Below are positions 25,882 to 44,150 of a stretch of DNA of 64,000 bases, one piece after another. The DNA is from Macrotrachela quadricornifera (Eukaryota; Rotifera; Eurotatoria; Philodinida; Philodinidae): assembly GCA_022393335.1 (NCBI GenBank), contig JAJEKB010000238.1, forward strand, positions 1 through 64,000. The letters run 5' to 3'. The notes below the pieces were generated by a model. It worked only from the letters and a program-made list of their open reading frames with translations. It ran no database searches and was not told where the DNA came from. Position 1 is the first letter of the stretch, and every line of letters begins with the position of its first letter. Both the position numbers and the translations under genes were made by a program.

Positions 25882-26634
25882 CTATAAACAAGAAAAAAAC
25901 AAGAAGAATATTATATTGATTGAACGTATTATCCAACAATACTATAAAGTTTCAACACCCCCCCCCCCAAAAAAAAAGCTTATGTATGTTTTTTTTCTTT
26001 CAAAAAACAAAAACAAAAAGAATCTTATAAATAATACCAATTTGAGACTTTNNNNNNNNNNAAAATAATATTAGAATTATATACATACAAACGGAGAAAA
26101 ACAGACACGTCAATTGACGGTTTGTATTAATTCTAAAAAAAGATTCTTTTATAATATAAATATCGATTTAAACTATCTTGTCAATTTAACATCGAAAGAA
26201 ATAAATGATAATCTATAAGTAAGAGGAAAAAAAAAAAAGAAAACAAAATTTTCAACCATATTTTTTTCTGTATTTATTTATACATTGATTGTAGCGAACA
26301 TATTTTATATAGAAATCATATGATTTTATTTTCAAGAAATTTTATTTAAATAAAATCGAAAAAAATTTTTTTTTTTTTCTAAAATCAAAAAAAAAATTTT
26401 TATAAATTTTTATCATTTATTCGCTATAATTAATAGAAATTATTTCATAGATAGTAGTGTTATCTATCTATCGTTAAAATCTATATATACATAAATCATT
26501 TATTTCTTTTTCTTCTCTTTCCATATGATTATATGACAAGGTTTTTTTTCAAATAAAAAAAAAGAAAAGGGAGACGAAGAGAAAGAATAAGAAATTTCAT
26601 TTTTTTCTATAAATATGTAATTAATAATACAATA
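25882..26634. promoter_or_regulatory. Divergent spacer of ASCC1 and DET1 containing an assembly gap
   Basis: Holds an 11-base C run followed by nine A (25958-25977), ten Ns (26052-26061) and AT-rich sequence up to the DET1 ATG. It should include both promoters and the missing ASCC1 5' exon, but neither can be located. Confidence 0.45.
26052..26061. other. Assembly gap of 10 N
   Basis: Exactly ten Ns, typical of an arbitrary-size scaffold join. The homopolymer C/A tract about 80 bases away may have stopped assembly. Confidence 0.98.
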
Positions 26635-28287
26635 ATGACATCATTTTCATCAAAACGTAGAAATTATTTTAATACTTTAACACAAAATCGTACAATGATA
26701 GATGATGATTATGATAATCTTTTATATCGTTCAATACCAAAACATAATTTAATATGTTGGTTACGTGATCGTGAACTTGGTTATACAAAATCACGAATAA
26801 ATAATTTTATTGCACGACGTACAAATATCTATCGTGCTATTCATCCATCTTATTCGATTTTAATGTGTACAGTACCACAAGCTGTATATATAAGAAGATT
26901 TTCACCAAATGGACAATATTTACTTGCTTTTTCAAATGATCTCGAATCTTTAATTGTTTACAAATATAAAGGTAAGAAAAAAATTTTTTAATTTTTAGTA
27001 GAATTATATTAAATAGAAAAACAAATCAATAGAATTTTTTAAAATATATTATAGACGTAATACATAGACTAGATTACCCGAAAAGATATAACGGGTTTTT
27101 CTTTTCTTTTTTTTCTATGTATGCGTAATTGCGACATCGCTTTGTATTATGACATGTCGTATTAAAAAAAGCCCTATTGTATTTTATACCTTTGATTTTT
27201 ATCAAATATATATAAAAAAATAATATAATATAATTTTAGGTTTTCAACGTGTCTTTCCCGATTTAATTCATTGTTCTTCATTAACAAATTATACACGTTT
27301 AGATGAAAATGGTGATAATTCTCGACAAATTCAATCTGATAAAATAAATTGTGAAAAATTACGTGATCAAGCATTTAATCAAATTTTTGAACATCATGTT
27401 ACAATACAAATCCGTTCATCATCAATGGGTTATTCATTAAATCGTAATCATATATATTGTCTTTTTTCTCGTGATCAATATGCAATAGTATGTGCATCAA
27501 AATTAGTTAATGAACAACAACATCCACCATATAATCAATTAGTGCAATCAAATGAAGATCTTAATCCATTATCAAGATTTTATTTTGAACATTTTCTTAT
27601 ATTTCTTATTGATTATTCTCGTGGTATTATATGTCAACAACTTGAATTTCAATTTGATCGAATTGGTTTAACAATATATAATTCAACATTAGCTATATTA
27701 TCAATACAACATCAAAAATTACATTTATATCATATTGATGAAAAAAATGGTAAATTAATTGAATTATTAACTGTAGGAAAATTTGCACAAACTGAAGAAG
27801 AATTTTTATATAAATATAGTTTACCAAAACATTTATTAACAATGTCACCACGTTTATTAAATCGAAAAACATTAAAAAGAAATTCATCAACAATGTTTGA
27901 AAAATGGAATGATAATGATAATAATGATAATCAACAAAGAAAACGTATGCGTGATCATTTAAATGATAATCATTTTCAAACATCAAGACAATTATTACAT
28001 AGAAAAAATTCATTTGTTCGAGAAGAACTTCATAGACCATTTACACCAACTCCAACAAGAATTTTAATTAATAATGAAGAACAACAAACTAATTTTAATA
28101 GTATTACTGAAAGAAATGATTTACCAACAAATTTTGCTCATTCAATATTTCAACGTGATAATAGACTTATTAGACGAGATTTTCTTACATATCCAACAAA
28201 TTCAACAACATCAGGTAAACTATTTAGATAATTCATATTTAAAATAAAAATTTTTTATTTTTAGGTTACGATCATGACATATCAGCT

Positions 28288-28318
<31 letters not shown>

Positions 28319-29367
28319 ATGGTGATGATCAACCTATGAATTTAACTCGAATAGATTCATCAACAGATCGTACAATAAATGATTCTACTGATGATTATTG
28401 GTCATTAATCCAAAATCAAGTATTATTACCAATGAATGATAAACAATTATGTACATTAAAACAACGTTTATTAACATATTTATATAAACAATCAAAAAAA
28501 AATAATAAACAATTACGTTTTATTCATTCATTTAATGATTATTTAGCAAGTAAATTTTATAAAGTACAATTTTTAACAAATAATATTATATTACTTAAAT
28601 TTGCTCATGAAACAATTGTTAATAAACGTCAACAAGAACAACAAATGCATTATGCTTTATTTGTTGTTTATAATATTCATACATCAACAATACTTAATAT
28701 ATATGATGATTCATCTATTGAATTAGCTAATATATTTGAAAAATATAATGATGATTTTCGTTATTCATCATCATATGGTTTAATAAATTCGAAAAATTTA
28801 GAATTTTTTCCATTATCAACATATGCTGGTCGTCGTCAATTTGAACATATTTATTATCATTCAACATCAACCGGTGATTATGAATCAATAAAACGTTTAC
28901 TTATGCAATTACCATTACGTACAATAACACATACATTATCTCCATATCTTGATTTAAATTTATATTCATATGATGATAAAATAGTTCATATTGATGAAAT
29001 GATTAAACCATGTCCAAATAATCCAATAAGATTTTTTTCACGTGATTGTCAAAGAATGAAATTTCAATTAACATTAACAAATCGTTCAATTGTATTACCA
29101 CAATTTATGGCAACAGATAATACAACAACAACAACAACGACGACGACAACAATTGTTACACCAACAATAACAAATAATAATCCAACGACGACGACAACAA
29201 CTGGAAATACTTTATTTATTCCAAATACTTTAACAGCAAATCGTCGTACAACTTTAGCTACACTTTGGCATCCAATAGAACCATTTTGTATAACTATACA
29301 ACGATGGCCAAGAGATCTTGATAATATACATAATTTTCATTTATATCGACCACCGAATTTAAGATGA
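26635..29367 (+). CDS. DET1: DET1 homologue (CUL4-DDB1 ubiquitin ligase component)
   Basis: Three exons (26635-26971, 27240-28214, 28265-29367) join to 804 codons. DET1 acts in the DCX(DET1-COP1) E3 complex and represses transcription factors through their turnover. Diagnostic matches: 'RRFSPNGQYLLAFSNDLESL', 'YNSTLAILSIQHQKLHLYHI', 'GKFAQTEEE', 'FFVVYN'-type 'LFVVYNIHTSTI', and near the end 'SPYLDLNLYSYDDKIVHI' and 'NPIRFFSRDCQRMKFQL', then 'TLWHPIEPFCITIQRWPRD'. It is about 250 residues longer than vertebrate DET1. Most of the extra sequence is a low-complexity Asn/Arg/Asp insert (about 27850-28340, including a poly-Asp run at 28291-28328) and a Thr/Asn-rich insert near 29115-29210. Both sit in loops between conserved blocks, so the core looks intact. 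Confidence 0.94.
28291..28328 (+). repeat. GAT/GAC repeat coding poly-Asp in DET1
   Basis: In-frame run of GAT and GAC codons just after the second DET1 intron. It forms the acidic end of the family-atypical insert. Confidence 0.85.
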
Positions 29368-29657
29368 AAGAAATTAAAATATTATTTTTCTCTCTATGAG
29401 AGTATTTCATTTCATTTTTCTTGATTATATATGTATATATAAAATTTAAATAAGAATAATTTTTTCTTTTGTTGTTATTAGTATGAAAGATTATAAAAAA
29501 ACAAAAAAGATTCAACAATTTTTTTTCTTTTTTTTTTTTTCTTCTTTTTCTTGTTCGCTTTGATTGAATATTTTCATATATAAAGAATAAGTTGTATATC
29601 GTAACAAAAAAAAAATTATTTCAGATAAGAATTATTATATATATATATATATAGAAA

Positions 29658-31427
29658 ATGAGTGTTGATAAATCATCATCTTGCTTTTCATGTCATATTA
29701 TTGGAATATCATCAGCATCAGCATTAGGTGCTTATATGTTTTATCGAGCAAAAAAAGCGAATTCATCAACACATCGTTTAACTTGTACTATTCTTGGACT
29801 AAGTATGAAAATTTTTGAAGTTTTCTTTTTATTTATTATTTATAAAAGTTTTTTCTTATCAGTAAAGATTAAATTGTGGACTTTATGATTAAGATAGTTA
29901 AACAAATTTCAATAGGCCTTTTTTTTTTTCGTTATTGAATATAAAAGAAGATTTTCAAGGAAATATTAATGAACATGTAATTATTGATGATAGAAATCAA
30001 TGTGAAAAATAATTGGCAATTTTCGTGGTATTAGGATATATTAGAATTGTAGGTTTGTATTTTGTTTTCATTATGCTTAGTTTTTGTAGATTTATATAGA
30101 AAAAAAAAATTCTCTTTTTTTAATGATTAATTGTCCTATAATCTTCAGATTATTCGAAAAATATTTTTATTATGAGATAAATATAAAAATAGTGCAATTT
30201 GAATGTTATTATTCCTAGTCGAAATACAGAAACTTAGTATTTTTTCTATATATAGAAATATATTATGCAGCGATTTTTTTAATTGCTTCATTTTCTTCGA
30301 TGTTATCCAAATGCTCGCCATCTGTAGTGGTTAATAAGTATAAGTGCTGTTTTTTGTATCCAAAATTATTCATGTTTGTGTGTTGTGTGATGTTAAAACA
30401 TAATGATTGTTTGGTCTTTGTTTTTTTTTAATTATTCAACAATTGATCAAGAAAATAACCTTGATATGTTTCAGAGCTTCATTTATTCGATTTTTATAGA
30501 AAAAAAGTTTAATTAAAAACGTATAAGAAATAAACCAAACTCAATTATTCATTTTAAAAGACGATATGTCATCAAGTATATCTATTTAAGTTTGATCTCT
30601 TCAATGATGCAACCAGATATAATCGTGGAGAATTTCAAATTGTATGTTTGATGTGCTGTTCTAGCTCAGTTTTTTGGCTTCTAAAAAAAAGGTATAAATG
30701 CGTGCGCTTTTGTTCAAATCTATATTTAATAGAAGAGTATTTCTTTTTTGTCACAAAAAAATCTCTTCTATCTAATGCAGATCTAAGCAAAAGTACATTC
30801 AATCATAGTTTTGTTTTAACAGTCAACTACTGAACTAGAACCGCATATTTTAGTCACGATTTCAAATAAAGATGCATTTTCTCAAATTTAAAATTCCTAA
30901 TGACTATATCTTTCGACATCCTTGAATAGATTACACTTAAATACATATTTTCATACATAGAAATAATGGAAGTAGCAAGCATATGAAAGACAAGAATAAA
31001 CAGTATGTTCTTATAATTTTAGGCAGTACTTTAATATTAGTCTATATAAAAAATAGATTAGATCTACTAATATGTAATATAAATCATCGATAATTTTTAT
31101 TAAAATTTCTTCTTGTTCACTGTAGTTATTATTATAACGAAAAAAAACCAAAGTGATTGTTTATATTTAAATGACAAATCTAGTCGAAATGAATTATATA
31201 ATAACAATAGAAAATGGATTAATAATTAGCATGAATAACATTTACATTTATCTTTTTAGGTTTTATTATTTTTGCTTCTCATCGTGTTTCATCATTATTC
31301 AAAGATATGTAAGTTATTATTTAAAAAAAAAAGAAGAAATTATTTAATTATTTAATTAACTTTTAGTTCTCAACGAAAAATTGCTAGTGATGGAAAATTG
31401 AAAAGAACTTTTGAAGAAAGACGGTGA
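29658..31427 (+). CDS. Small CxxC membrane protein, DMAC1/TMEM261-like
   Basis: Three exons (29658-29802, 31260-31308, 31367-31427) give 84 codons ending in TGA, with all splice phases consistent. The protein has 'CFSCHIIG' (a CxxC pair) followed by a first hydrophobic helix (SSASALGAYMFY), a basic linker, a second helix crossing the first splice (TILGLSFIIFASHRV) and a charged tail. This layout (CxxC, two helices, short) resembles DMAC1/TMEM261, an assembly factor of the distal membrane arm of mitochondrial complex I. The similarity is short and judged by eye, so the name is tentative. The first intron is about 1.46 kb, very long for this neighbourhood. The stop codon is only 197 bases before the VPS18 start. 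Confidence 0.5.
29803..31259 (+). other. Long first intron of the DMAC1-like gene
   Basis: AT-rich, with no ORF resembling a protein and no clear inverted repeat seen. It begins GTATGA and ends TTTTTAG. Confidence 0.5.
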
Positions 31428-31623
31428 TCAATCATAAAATGTTACCAACAAACATTTAATTTTCCTTTTTTGTTTTCCTTATTTTTGAATAAGATTGTTA
31501 TTCCTATGCTGTTTAGATGAATTATATTTTGTTTAGTAAATAAAAAAAGATAGAAAAGAAGAATTTTTTGAAATTTTAATTCATATTTATTTAATTGTAT
31601 TATTATTAATAGAGATAAACAAA

Positions 31624-34600
31624 ATGCTTGGCGATAATATTAAACAACAATTGGAATATCAAGCACAACAAACATTTCGAGCTGATGAATCTGTGAGTAA
31701 TTCGTTTGTTTTTTTTAAAAGAAAAAAAAAGTGATTATTAATTTAATTTATATAGAAAATTTGTTTCTGTTTTCGTTATAGAGTTCGAATATAGATGCTG
31801 GAGTTGAACCAATTTTTTTAAAGAGTGAAATTCCATGGAGGTAAATTTTTTTTATTGTGTTTTTTTATTTATTTTTTAAAAAATAAAATTTCTAGATTGG
31901 ATAGAAATACAAAAATTAATAACCTTGTTGTATCAAATAATGTTTTTATTTTACATTTAAATGAAAAGACTTTACAACGACGATGTCTTGATGAATTATC
32001 AAAAGATACAAAAAATTCATCATTATTTCAAGGTTAAATTCTTAATTTAAATATTTAAAAAAATTATTTTATTTTTATTTTTTAAATAGAAGTACATATT
32101 CCAGATGTAATTAGTAAAGTATTTCTTGATCCACATGGTCGTTTAGTAATTGTATCAACACGTGATAAACGTGAGGTATACATTCTAACATCATCAACAA
32201 ATTCTTTAAAATTAAATAAAAAGCCAATTCGTTTTGGAAATACAACAACATTTCCTCTTGCTTATGTTACATGGTGTAATCGATTTATTCAACAAAATGA
32301 TGTTGTTGCATTACTTGCTGGTCAAGATGGAAGTATATATGAAATATTAATTCGATCTGATGGAGAATTATTATTATGTAATGAAGTTTATCAATCATTT
32401 AAAACAATTATGATAGCAAATCGAGATAGTGTTACAGGAATTTATTGTGATGTTAAATCTGCTTATGAAGATAATACAAATGTATTTGTTGTTGTTACAA
32501 CACAAAAGTAAAATTATATTTATATATAATAGATGTCTTAATATTTTGAAGATTTCTTCTTTATTCTCCCTGCCATTAAAAACCTTTTTTTTAATAAAAA
32601 TATATTCGAAAAAAATTGAAAAATAAAGATGCACAAAAAGTTGTCATTTGTAACAGGTTGAATATAATAGATGGTCGGACTTGCATCTAATGCTTTTATT
32701 ACTTCATTTTACTTAGAAATAAAATATACCAAAAGATGCAGCATGAAAAGCGCTACAATTTACAAAGAACGAATTATAAAAAAGGATAATTAAAAAACCG
32801 AATTCAGTTTTATGATCTTGTTACAGATGGTTCTGTAGAAAATTTCCAGCGCTATCTTTTTATAAGAAAAAAAATTTTTAATGACAGGAACAATAAAGGA
32901 GAAATCTTCAAAATATTAAGACACCCGTTAGAAATATTTTCTTATATTATGTGTAAATGTTTTTTTTGTTTTTGTTTATTAGAGCTTTATATTATTTTGA
33001 ACAACAAATTGATCCATCACGTAAATCAGATTATTTTACAACATTTTTTAATTTTTTTCGTGATGCTTCATTACCAAATTTAAAATATCGAGAATTTCCA
33101 AGTGGAAATTCTCAAAGTGAAATTCAATTATATGTTAAACGAAAATCTTCAACAACACAATTATTACATAGACAATTTGCTTGGATAACTGGTGCTGGTC
33201 TTTTTTATACAGAAATTGATCCGGTTAATGTACAAAAATCTTTTCTTGAAAATAGTCGAATTATTGATTATACATTTGATAAATCTCTTGTACAAAGAGA
33301 TGAAGAAAAACCACCAAAATCTGTTGCATTAACAGAATTTCATTGTCTTATGATGTTTCCTAATGAAAATCAAATACGTGCTGTATGTACTATTAATGAT
33401 AAACTTGTTATGATTGATGGTTCTATGGCAGTAAGTTTTTAATTAGATTTTGTTAAATATTTTGTTTTTTTGTTAGAGTGGTAAACCAATTTGTTATGCA
33501 CGTGATCAAATGCATGATCAGTTATGGTCATGTACTGATGAACATGTTCTTCATTATACAATTAAAGATGAACGTCGTGATGTTTGGCGTGTATTTATGC
33601 AAAAAAAAGATTTTCAAAAAGCATTCGATACTTGTATTGTAGTATGTTATTAAGAAACTAAGATTATAATATTTATAAAAAAATTTTTAGGCAGATGATC
33701 CACTTGAAACAACACGAAGACAACGTTCAATAAATTCTAAACATGCTGATTATTTATTTAACGAAAAAAAGTATTTAAAAAAATTAATTTTTTTTTTATT
33801 TATTTATTTTGATTGTTTTATTTATATAGATATTCACTTAGTGCTCATATTTATGCAACATCTGATTCACCATTTGAAGATGTAACATTAAAATTTTTTG
33901 CTTTAAGAGATAAAGAACCACTTCGAGAATATCTTCAAGCTGTTTTACAATATCAAAAACCATCATCAGTAAATAATAAATAGTAAAAAAAAAAGATTTT
34001 TTTGTTTGTTTTCTTTTGATTAGGATGCTACACAAATAACAATATTAACATTATGGTTAACTGATTTATTTTTAAATGAACTTGATGAATTACGTCAAAC
34101 TGATCCAACAACAACAAAAAATCAAACAACAAATTTTAATAATATTAATAATAAATCATCACTTAATCTTCAATCTGATGAAGATTTTTTAGATGAAAAA
34201 AGTCGAAAAGAAAAATTTGATGAAATTCGTCGAAAATTTCAATATTTTCTACGTAAACCAGAAATTCAAACATGTCTTAAAGAACATCGTTCAGCAATGT
34301 ATGATTTATTAACAAGTCATGGTGATCTTGATGATTTAATATTATTTGCTGAACATGTACAAGATTATGAACGTGTTATTTTACTTTATCTTGAACGTGA
34401 AGATTATGAAAATGCATTAAAAACACTTGAACCATTAGTATATAAATATATACATATTTTTTTCTTCTAAATTTTCAATTTTTTTTTTTTATTAGAATGA
34501 TAATCAACTTCTTTATAAATATTCACCAACATTAATTGAAAAATTACCTGATAAACTTTTAACAATTTGGAAAAAAAAATATAATGAACGTTTTGATGCT

Positions 34601-36428
34601 AAAGAATTATTACCAGCAATGATTGCTTATTCAAGAGCATATCCAAAAGTAAAAACAAAAAAAATAATCAAACAACTTTTTTTTTATTATAATTATTAAT
34701 TATTTATTTATTTAAGGGCAAGGGTGTATTAGATTTTTTAACATTCTGTTTAACAAGAGGATGTATTGATAAAGCAGTTCATAATTATCTTCTTTCAGAA
34801 TATGTTAAATTTGATTCTAAACAAATAATGCCTTATTTAAGAAATCAAAATGAAGTATATATAATTAAATTAAAACAACAATACATTTATATATATATAT
34901 ATATTTAATTAGGATCCACTTGCAATAACTTATGATCCAAGATATGCATTACGTCTTTGTAGTGATCATGATCTTAAAGAAGAAAGTGTATTTTTATATC
35001 GTTTATTGAATATGCATGAAGAAGCTGTTGATATTGCCTTACAGGTATATAGAATGAAAGATAAATATATATAAAGGATGGTACATCAGGAATGATCCTC
35101 TGAACCTTTATGAATATTTTTTGCAGTCTTGAAGACTTCAGAAATATCTAATTAGAATACTTTACTTCAAAGAATATTCATTTTCGATTAGCTTTTTTCA
35201 TAAAGTAAATGTTCAATGTTTTAAAATATGTTGTTCATTTTTTTATTGAGAGTAAAAATTTTTAAATAAGTTTGTATTGATCTAGTGACTAATTTAAAAC
35301 TGTAAGAGATATTTGCATAATAATGAGAAGATCATTCCTTCTGTACTATCCTATATAGATTGGATAGTCTATAATAAATGATTGCACTTTGCATTGCATA
35401 TAGAATTTAAGTAAACTGAAAATAAGACTATATCAATATATTTTTAATTGAAGATAAATGTTAAACTAGCAAAAGAATGTGCATCAACAGCACCAATTAA
35501 TGATGAACGAAAAAAAAAATTATGGCTTAAAATCGGTAAGAATTATATATAAAATGAAACTTTAGTCTTAACTGCTATTATAGTTTTTCTGAAAAGAGTA
35601 CATAAACATTTTTTTTCTCGTTTATTCTATACTAATATATAAAAATAATTTTAATTTTATATCTGATAATTGGATTCTATTAGAAATTAAAATTAATCTA
35701 ATATTATAATTCTAAGATAAATAAATAAATTCTTTTTATTTTTCTATATAGCTGGTTCTGTTATAATTCAAGGACATGATCTTAATGAAGTAATGGAAAT
35801 TCTTGAAGATTGTGGTAATGATTTACTTAAAATTGAAGATATTCTTCCATTATTTCCTGATTTTGAAACAATTGATCAATTTAAAAAACCAATTATTAAA
35901 TCTTTAGAACATTATAACGATCGTTTAAATGATTTACGAACTGAAATGAATGATGCATCAAAATCTATTGATGATATACGTGATGATTTATCAAAATATC
36001 GTACACGATGTGTTGCAACAATTGATTCAAATGAAACATGTTCATTATGTGAACAAGCATTAATGTTACAATCAACATTTTATATATTTGCTTGTGGACA
36101 TTATTTTCATGGTGATTGTTTATTTACATATGTAAAACGTTTAATGAAACGTAAAAATGAAAGTACTTTAAATGAAACAAATACAACAACACAAACATTA
36201 AATAAAAGTGGACAAATAGATGATAAAAATTTATTAAAAAATCTTACACAAAAAGATTTTGATACAATTAATCATTTACAATCAATAATAGCTAGTGGAA
36301 TAGCACCATCATCACGTGATATGGAAAGTGTACAACAAGAACTTGATGATCTTGTTGCATCACAATGTGTATTATGTGGTGAAACAGCTGTTGATTATCT
36401 TGATCAACCACTTGATGCTATTTTATAA
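31624..36428 (+). CDS. VPS18: VPS18, core subunit of HOPS/CORVET tethering complexes
   Basis: Fourteen exons (31624-31692, 31782-31840, 31896-32032, 32090-32507, 32983-33430, 33477-33641, 33691-33770, 33830-33968, 34024-34437, 34496-34648, 34717-34854, 34913-35044, 35454-35535, 35752-36428) join to 1,036 codons, close to the vertebrate length. VPS18 is a class C Vps protein for late endosome and lysosome fusion. An N-terminal beta-propeller region ('HIPDVISKVFLDPHGRLVI', 'GQDGSIYEI') leads into a helical clathrin-repeat solenoid ('YLEREDYENALKTL', 'ALRLCSDHDLKEESVFLYRL'). The C-terminal RING-type end is diagnostic: 'LKIEDILPLFPDFETIDQFK', then 'CSLCEQAL...FACGHYFHGDCL', a spacer, and 'CVLCGE'. 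The zinc ligands are complete. Intron 12 carries an inverted-repeat element. Confidence 0.96.
35075..35352. mobile_element. MITE-like element in VPS18 intron 12
   Basis: Terminal inverted repeats of about 28 bases: left 35075-35103, beginning AGGATGGTACATCAGGAATG; right ending at 35352, reading AGGATAGTACAGAAGGAATG on the minus strand. Weaker matching continues inward for another 30 bases or so. TATA-like sequence flanks both ends and could be a target duplication. The 278-bp length without coding capacity fits a non-autonomous DNA element. It accounts for most of a 409-bp intron in a gene whose introns are mostly near 60 bp. Confidence 0.6.
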
Positions 36429-37756
36429 TTTATTTATTTTATTTATAGTTAATGATTATAAATGATTGATTTCTATTATAAAGATTTTTTTTTATACGAA
36501 TAAATGCCATTTTATGATTTTTTTTTTCCAAGCATTTTCTAATTTCAATAAAAGAAATCAGATCTTTTGTTTTTTAGTTTTAAAGTAAATTTGACATTTT
36601 ACTAAACAATTAAGTTAGATGTATTAATACAATAAGAATATAATAAAGACAATTAGTTAATTGGAAGAATAATGACTTAATATATAGGATGATTTAAAAG
36701 CTCTTAGAATGTTTTTTGCTACTGTTGAAATCTCTGTTTACATACCACCAAATTGTATTATGATAATGAAAAACATGATAAAATAGACGATACTCGTACA
36801 TTCCTTTCATGACAATAATTCATTCCCTTGCCTCATCTATCATTATTTTCTGACTCAATGTCATCTGGTTTTGTTTGGTATTCTAGTTATGTAAAATAGC
36901 TATTATACATTGCTTTTATTTTCAGATATTTATGGTTAATTATAATTAAAGAATCTCATGTCATAACATATGATCAGTCTCAAAGGATATTTCATTATTG
37001 ATTTGATTGAATGAAATTTAGAATAATAAAAAAAGGCAAACAGTTTGAATATTTGATACAATAATACTGATGTCAATATCATTTATTCAAAAGAAGAAAC
37101 ACAGAATGTTTCGAGAACTTTGACATTAATACAATTGTTCTTTGTTTTTTATTAAATACAACATTAAATATTAGATATTTCATTTTATTAATAAAGGGGC
37201 AAATATGTAGTTAAAGTAAAAAAATTTCTTTGCTATTCTCATAGATTTTATTATGAATTGACATGTAACAACATATATTACTATTTTTAAAAATAGAAAA
37301 TAGTCATATAGGGTAAGAAGTGCAAGTATCTTTCTTTCATTCTGTTCTCGTCTATTATGCGTAAAGAAGTTCATATTTATAAAATAAAATGTCTTAACGT
37401 TCGCTAATATAACAGAACATTAGATGATCTTTCTATGCGTTTTGTAATGAATGTTAATAAATAAGATTTTACGATGAAATGATTTTATATTGAAGACAAT
37501 ATACGAATATATAATTGAATGCGTATCTAAAAATCAAATTTATAAAAGAAAAGTTTTTATCATATTCTTCATTCATTTTTTAATGATAAAAAATATTTAT
37601 CTAGCAAATAAATACGCAAAAGAAAAAAGAAGCATGCATTTATGTCATTCAAGTATTCTTCTATGTCATGAATAAGACCTGGAACTAATCTAAGTACAAA
37701 TCATTTCTATTTTACTCTAAAAATAGAACAAAATAAAAATATGCTAGTTTTCTTAT
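36429..37756. other. Intergenic, no gene seen, ends at assembly gap
   Basis: AT-rich spacer downstream of VPS18 with an AATAAA near 36500. Nothing recognisable. Upstream exons of the gene resuming at 37767 were looked for and not found here, though short exons would be easy to miss. Confidence 0.5.
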
Positions 37757-37766
37757 NNNNNNNNNN
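37757..37766. other. Assembly gap of 10 N
   Basis: Exactly ten Ns, immediately followed by coding sequence in mid-exon. The gap cuts a gene. Confidence 0.98.
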
Positions 37767-38162
37767 CAACAACACGCTACAAATGGTCATGCAATTCAAC
37801 GTGAACCAACAATTGATGAAGAAAGAAAACTAAAAAAACGAATTATATCATCACCAGCTATTGTTATTAGCGAACCAACTGTAATAATAAATAATGATAC
37901 TAATAGTTCAGATGAAACTGAACCATTCCTTAAACGAATACCTAGTAAAAATCATGTACATTTTCTACTTGGTCCAGGTGAAGGATCTGATGAAGATGAT
38001 GGTGATCATGATATAGAATCTAATACAAAAATGAATTCACAAACAACATCAATACATAACGAGCCTTATGGCGATCAAGCAGATGCTTTATTGTCTATGG
38101 CTCATATATTAGATATAAATAAACCATGGTCTCGACATACTCATCATACATCTCCAGTATAA
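37767..38162 (+). CDS. C-terminal tail of an unrecognised protein (5' part lost in gap)
   Basis: The frame is open from the first base after the gap for 131 codons to TAA. The tail is hydrophilic: 'EEERKLKKR'-like basic patch, 'SSPAIVISEPTVIINND', an acidic 'SSDETEPFLKR' that resembles a dileucine-type sorting signal, 'NHVHFLLGPGEGSDEDD', and a His-rich end (WSRHTHHTSPV). It has no transmembrane segment or known catalytic motif. It looks like the cytoplasmic tail of a larger, possibly membrane-bound, protein, but I do not recognise the family. It is convergent with USP7, whose stop is about 490 bases away. Confidence 0.7.
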   Translation, partial: QQHATNGHAIQREPTIDEERKLKKRIISSPAIVISEPTVIINNDTNSSDETEPFLKRIPSKNHVHFLLGPGEGSDEDDGDHDIESNTKMNSQTTSIHNEPYGDQADALLSMAHILDINKPWSRHTHHTSPV

Positions 38163-38653
38163 CGATCACATACAATGTCTTTCATATTAATAATTTTGTT
38201 TTCATTTTTTTTTTCTTCTTATCTTCTGTTGTCAGGACTATTGTTCTCTCATTGTATTTAAATAAAAACAACAAAAATATATATATATATATATATAATC
38301 GAATCACACATACACATTAAGAAAGAAAAGTAATACAAAACAAAAAAATTAAAAACACATTACAATTTAGTCAAAAAAATCTTTTTATATATGTCAAAAT
38401 AATAAAAAGAGAAGAAAAAGCAAATATATATATATATACGCATTAATCGGGGTTTTTTCTCTTGAGTTTTGCATTACTCATGACTTTACTTTTTTTTTTT
38501 CTTTTATATAATGAATGACAATAAATAGAATTAATGAGCACATTAGGTGATTTATAAATAGATTATAACAGGCATAATGAAACACATCCATGTCAACTAA
38601 TCGAAAATAATAACAAGAAATATGCCTAAATACAATGCGGGGTTACCATACGA
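38163..38653. other. Intergenic between two convergent 3' ends
   Basis: Contains AT dinucleotide runs near 38277-38297 and 38424-38438 and poly-A/T tracts. No coding signal. It probably holds both polyadenylation sites. Confidence 0.5.

Positions 38654-44150
<5,497 letters not shown>

Noticed and set aside
27693..28040. 115-codon minus-strand frame
   Set aside because: Antisense shadow of a DET1 exon, Tyr/Ile/Leu-rich as expected for reversed AT-rich coding sequence.
30640..30700. tRNA A-box-like 'TAGCTCAG' segment
   Set aside because: No B box (GGTTCGA-type) at the right distance and no cloverleaf could be drawn.
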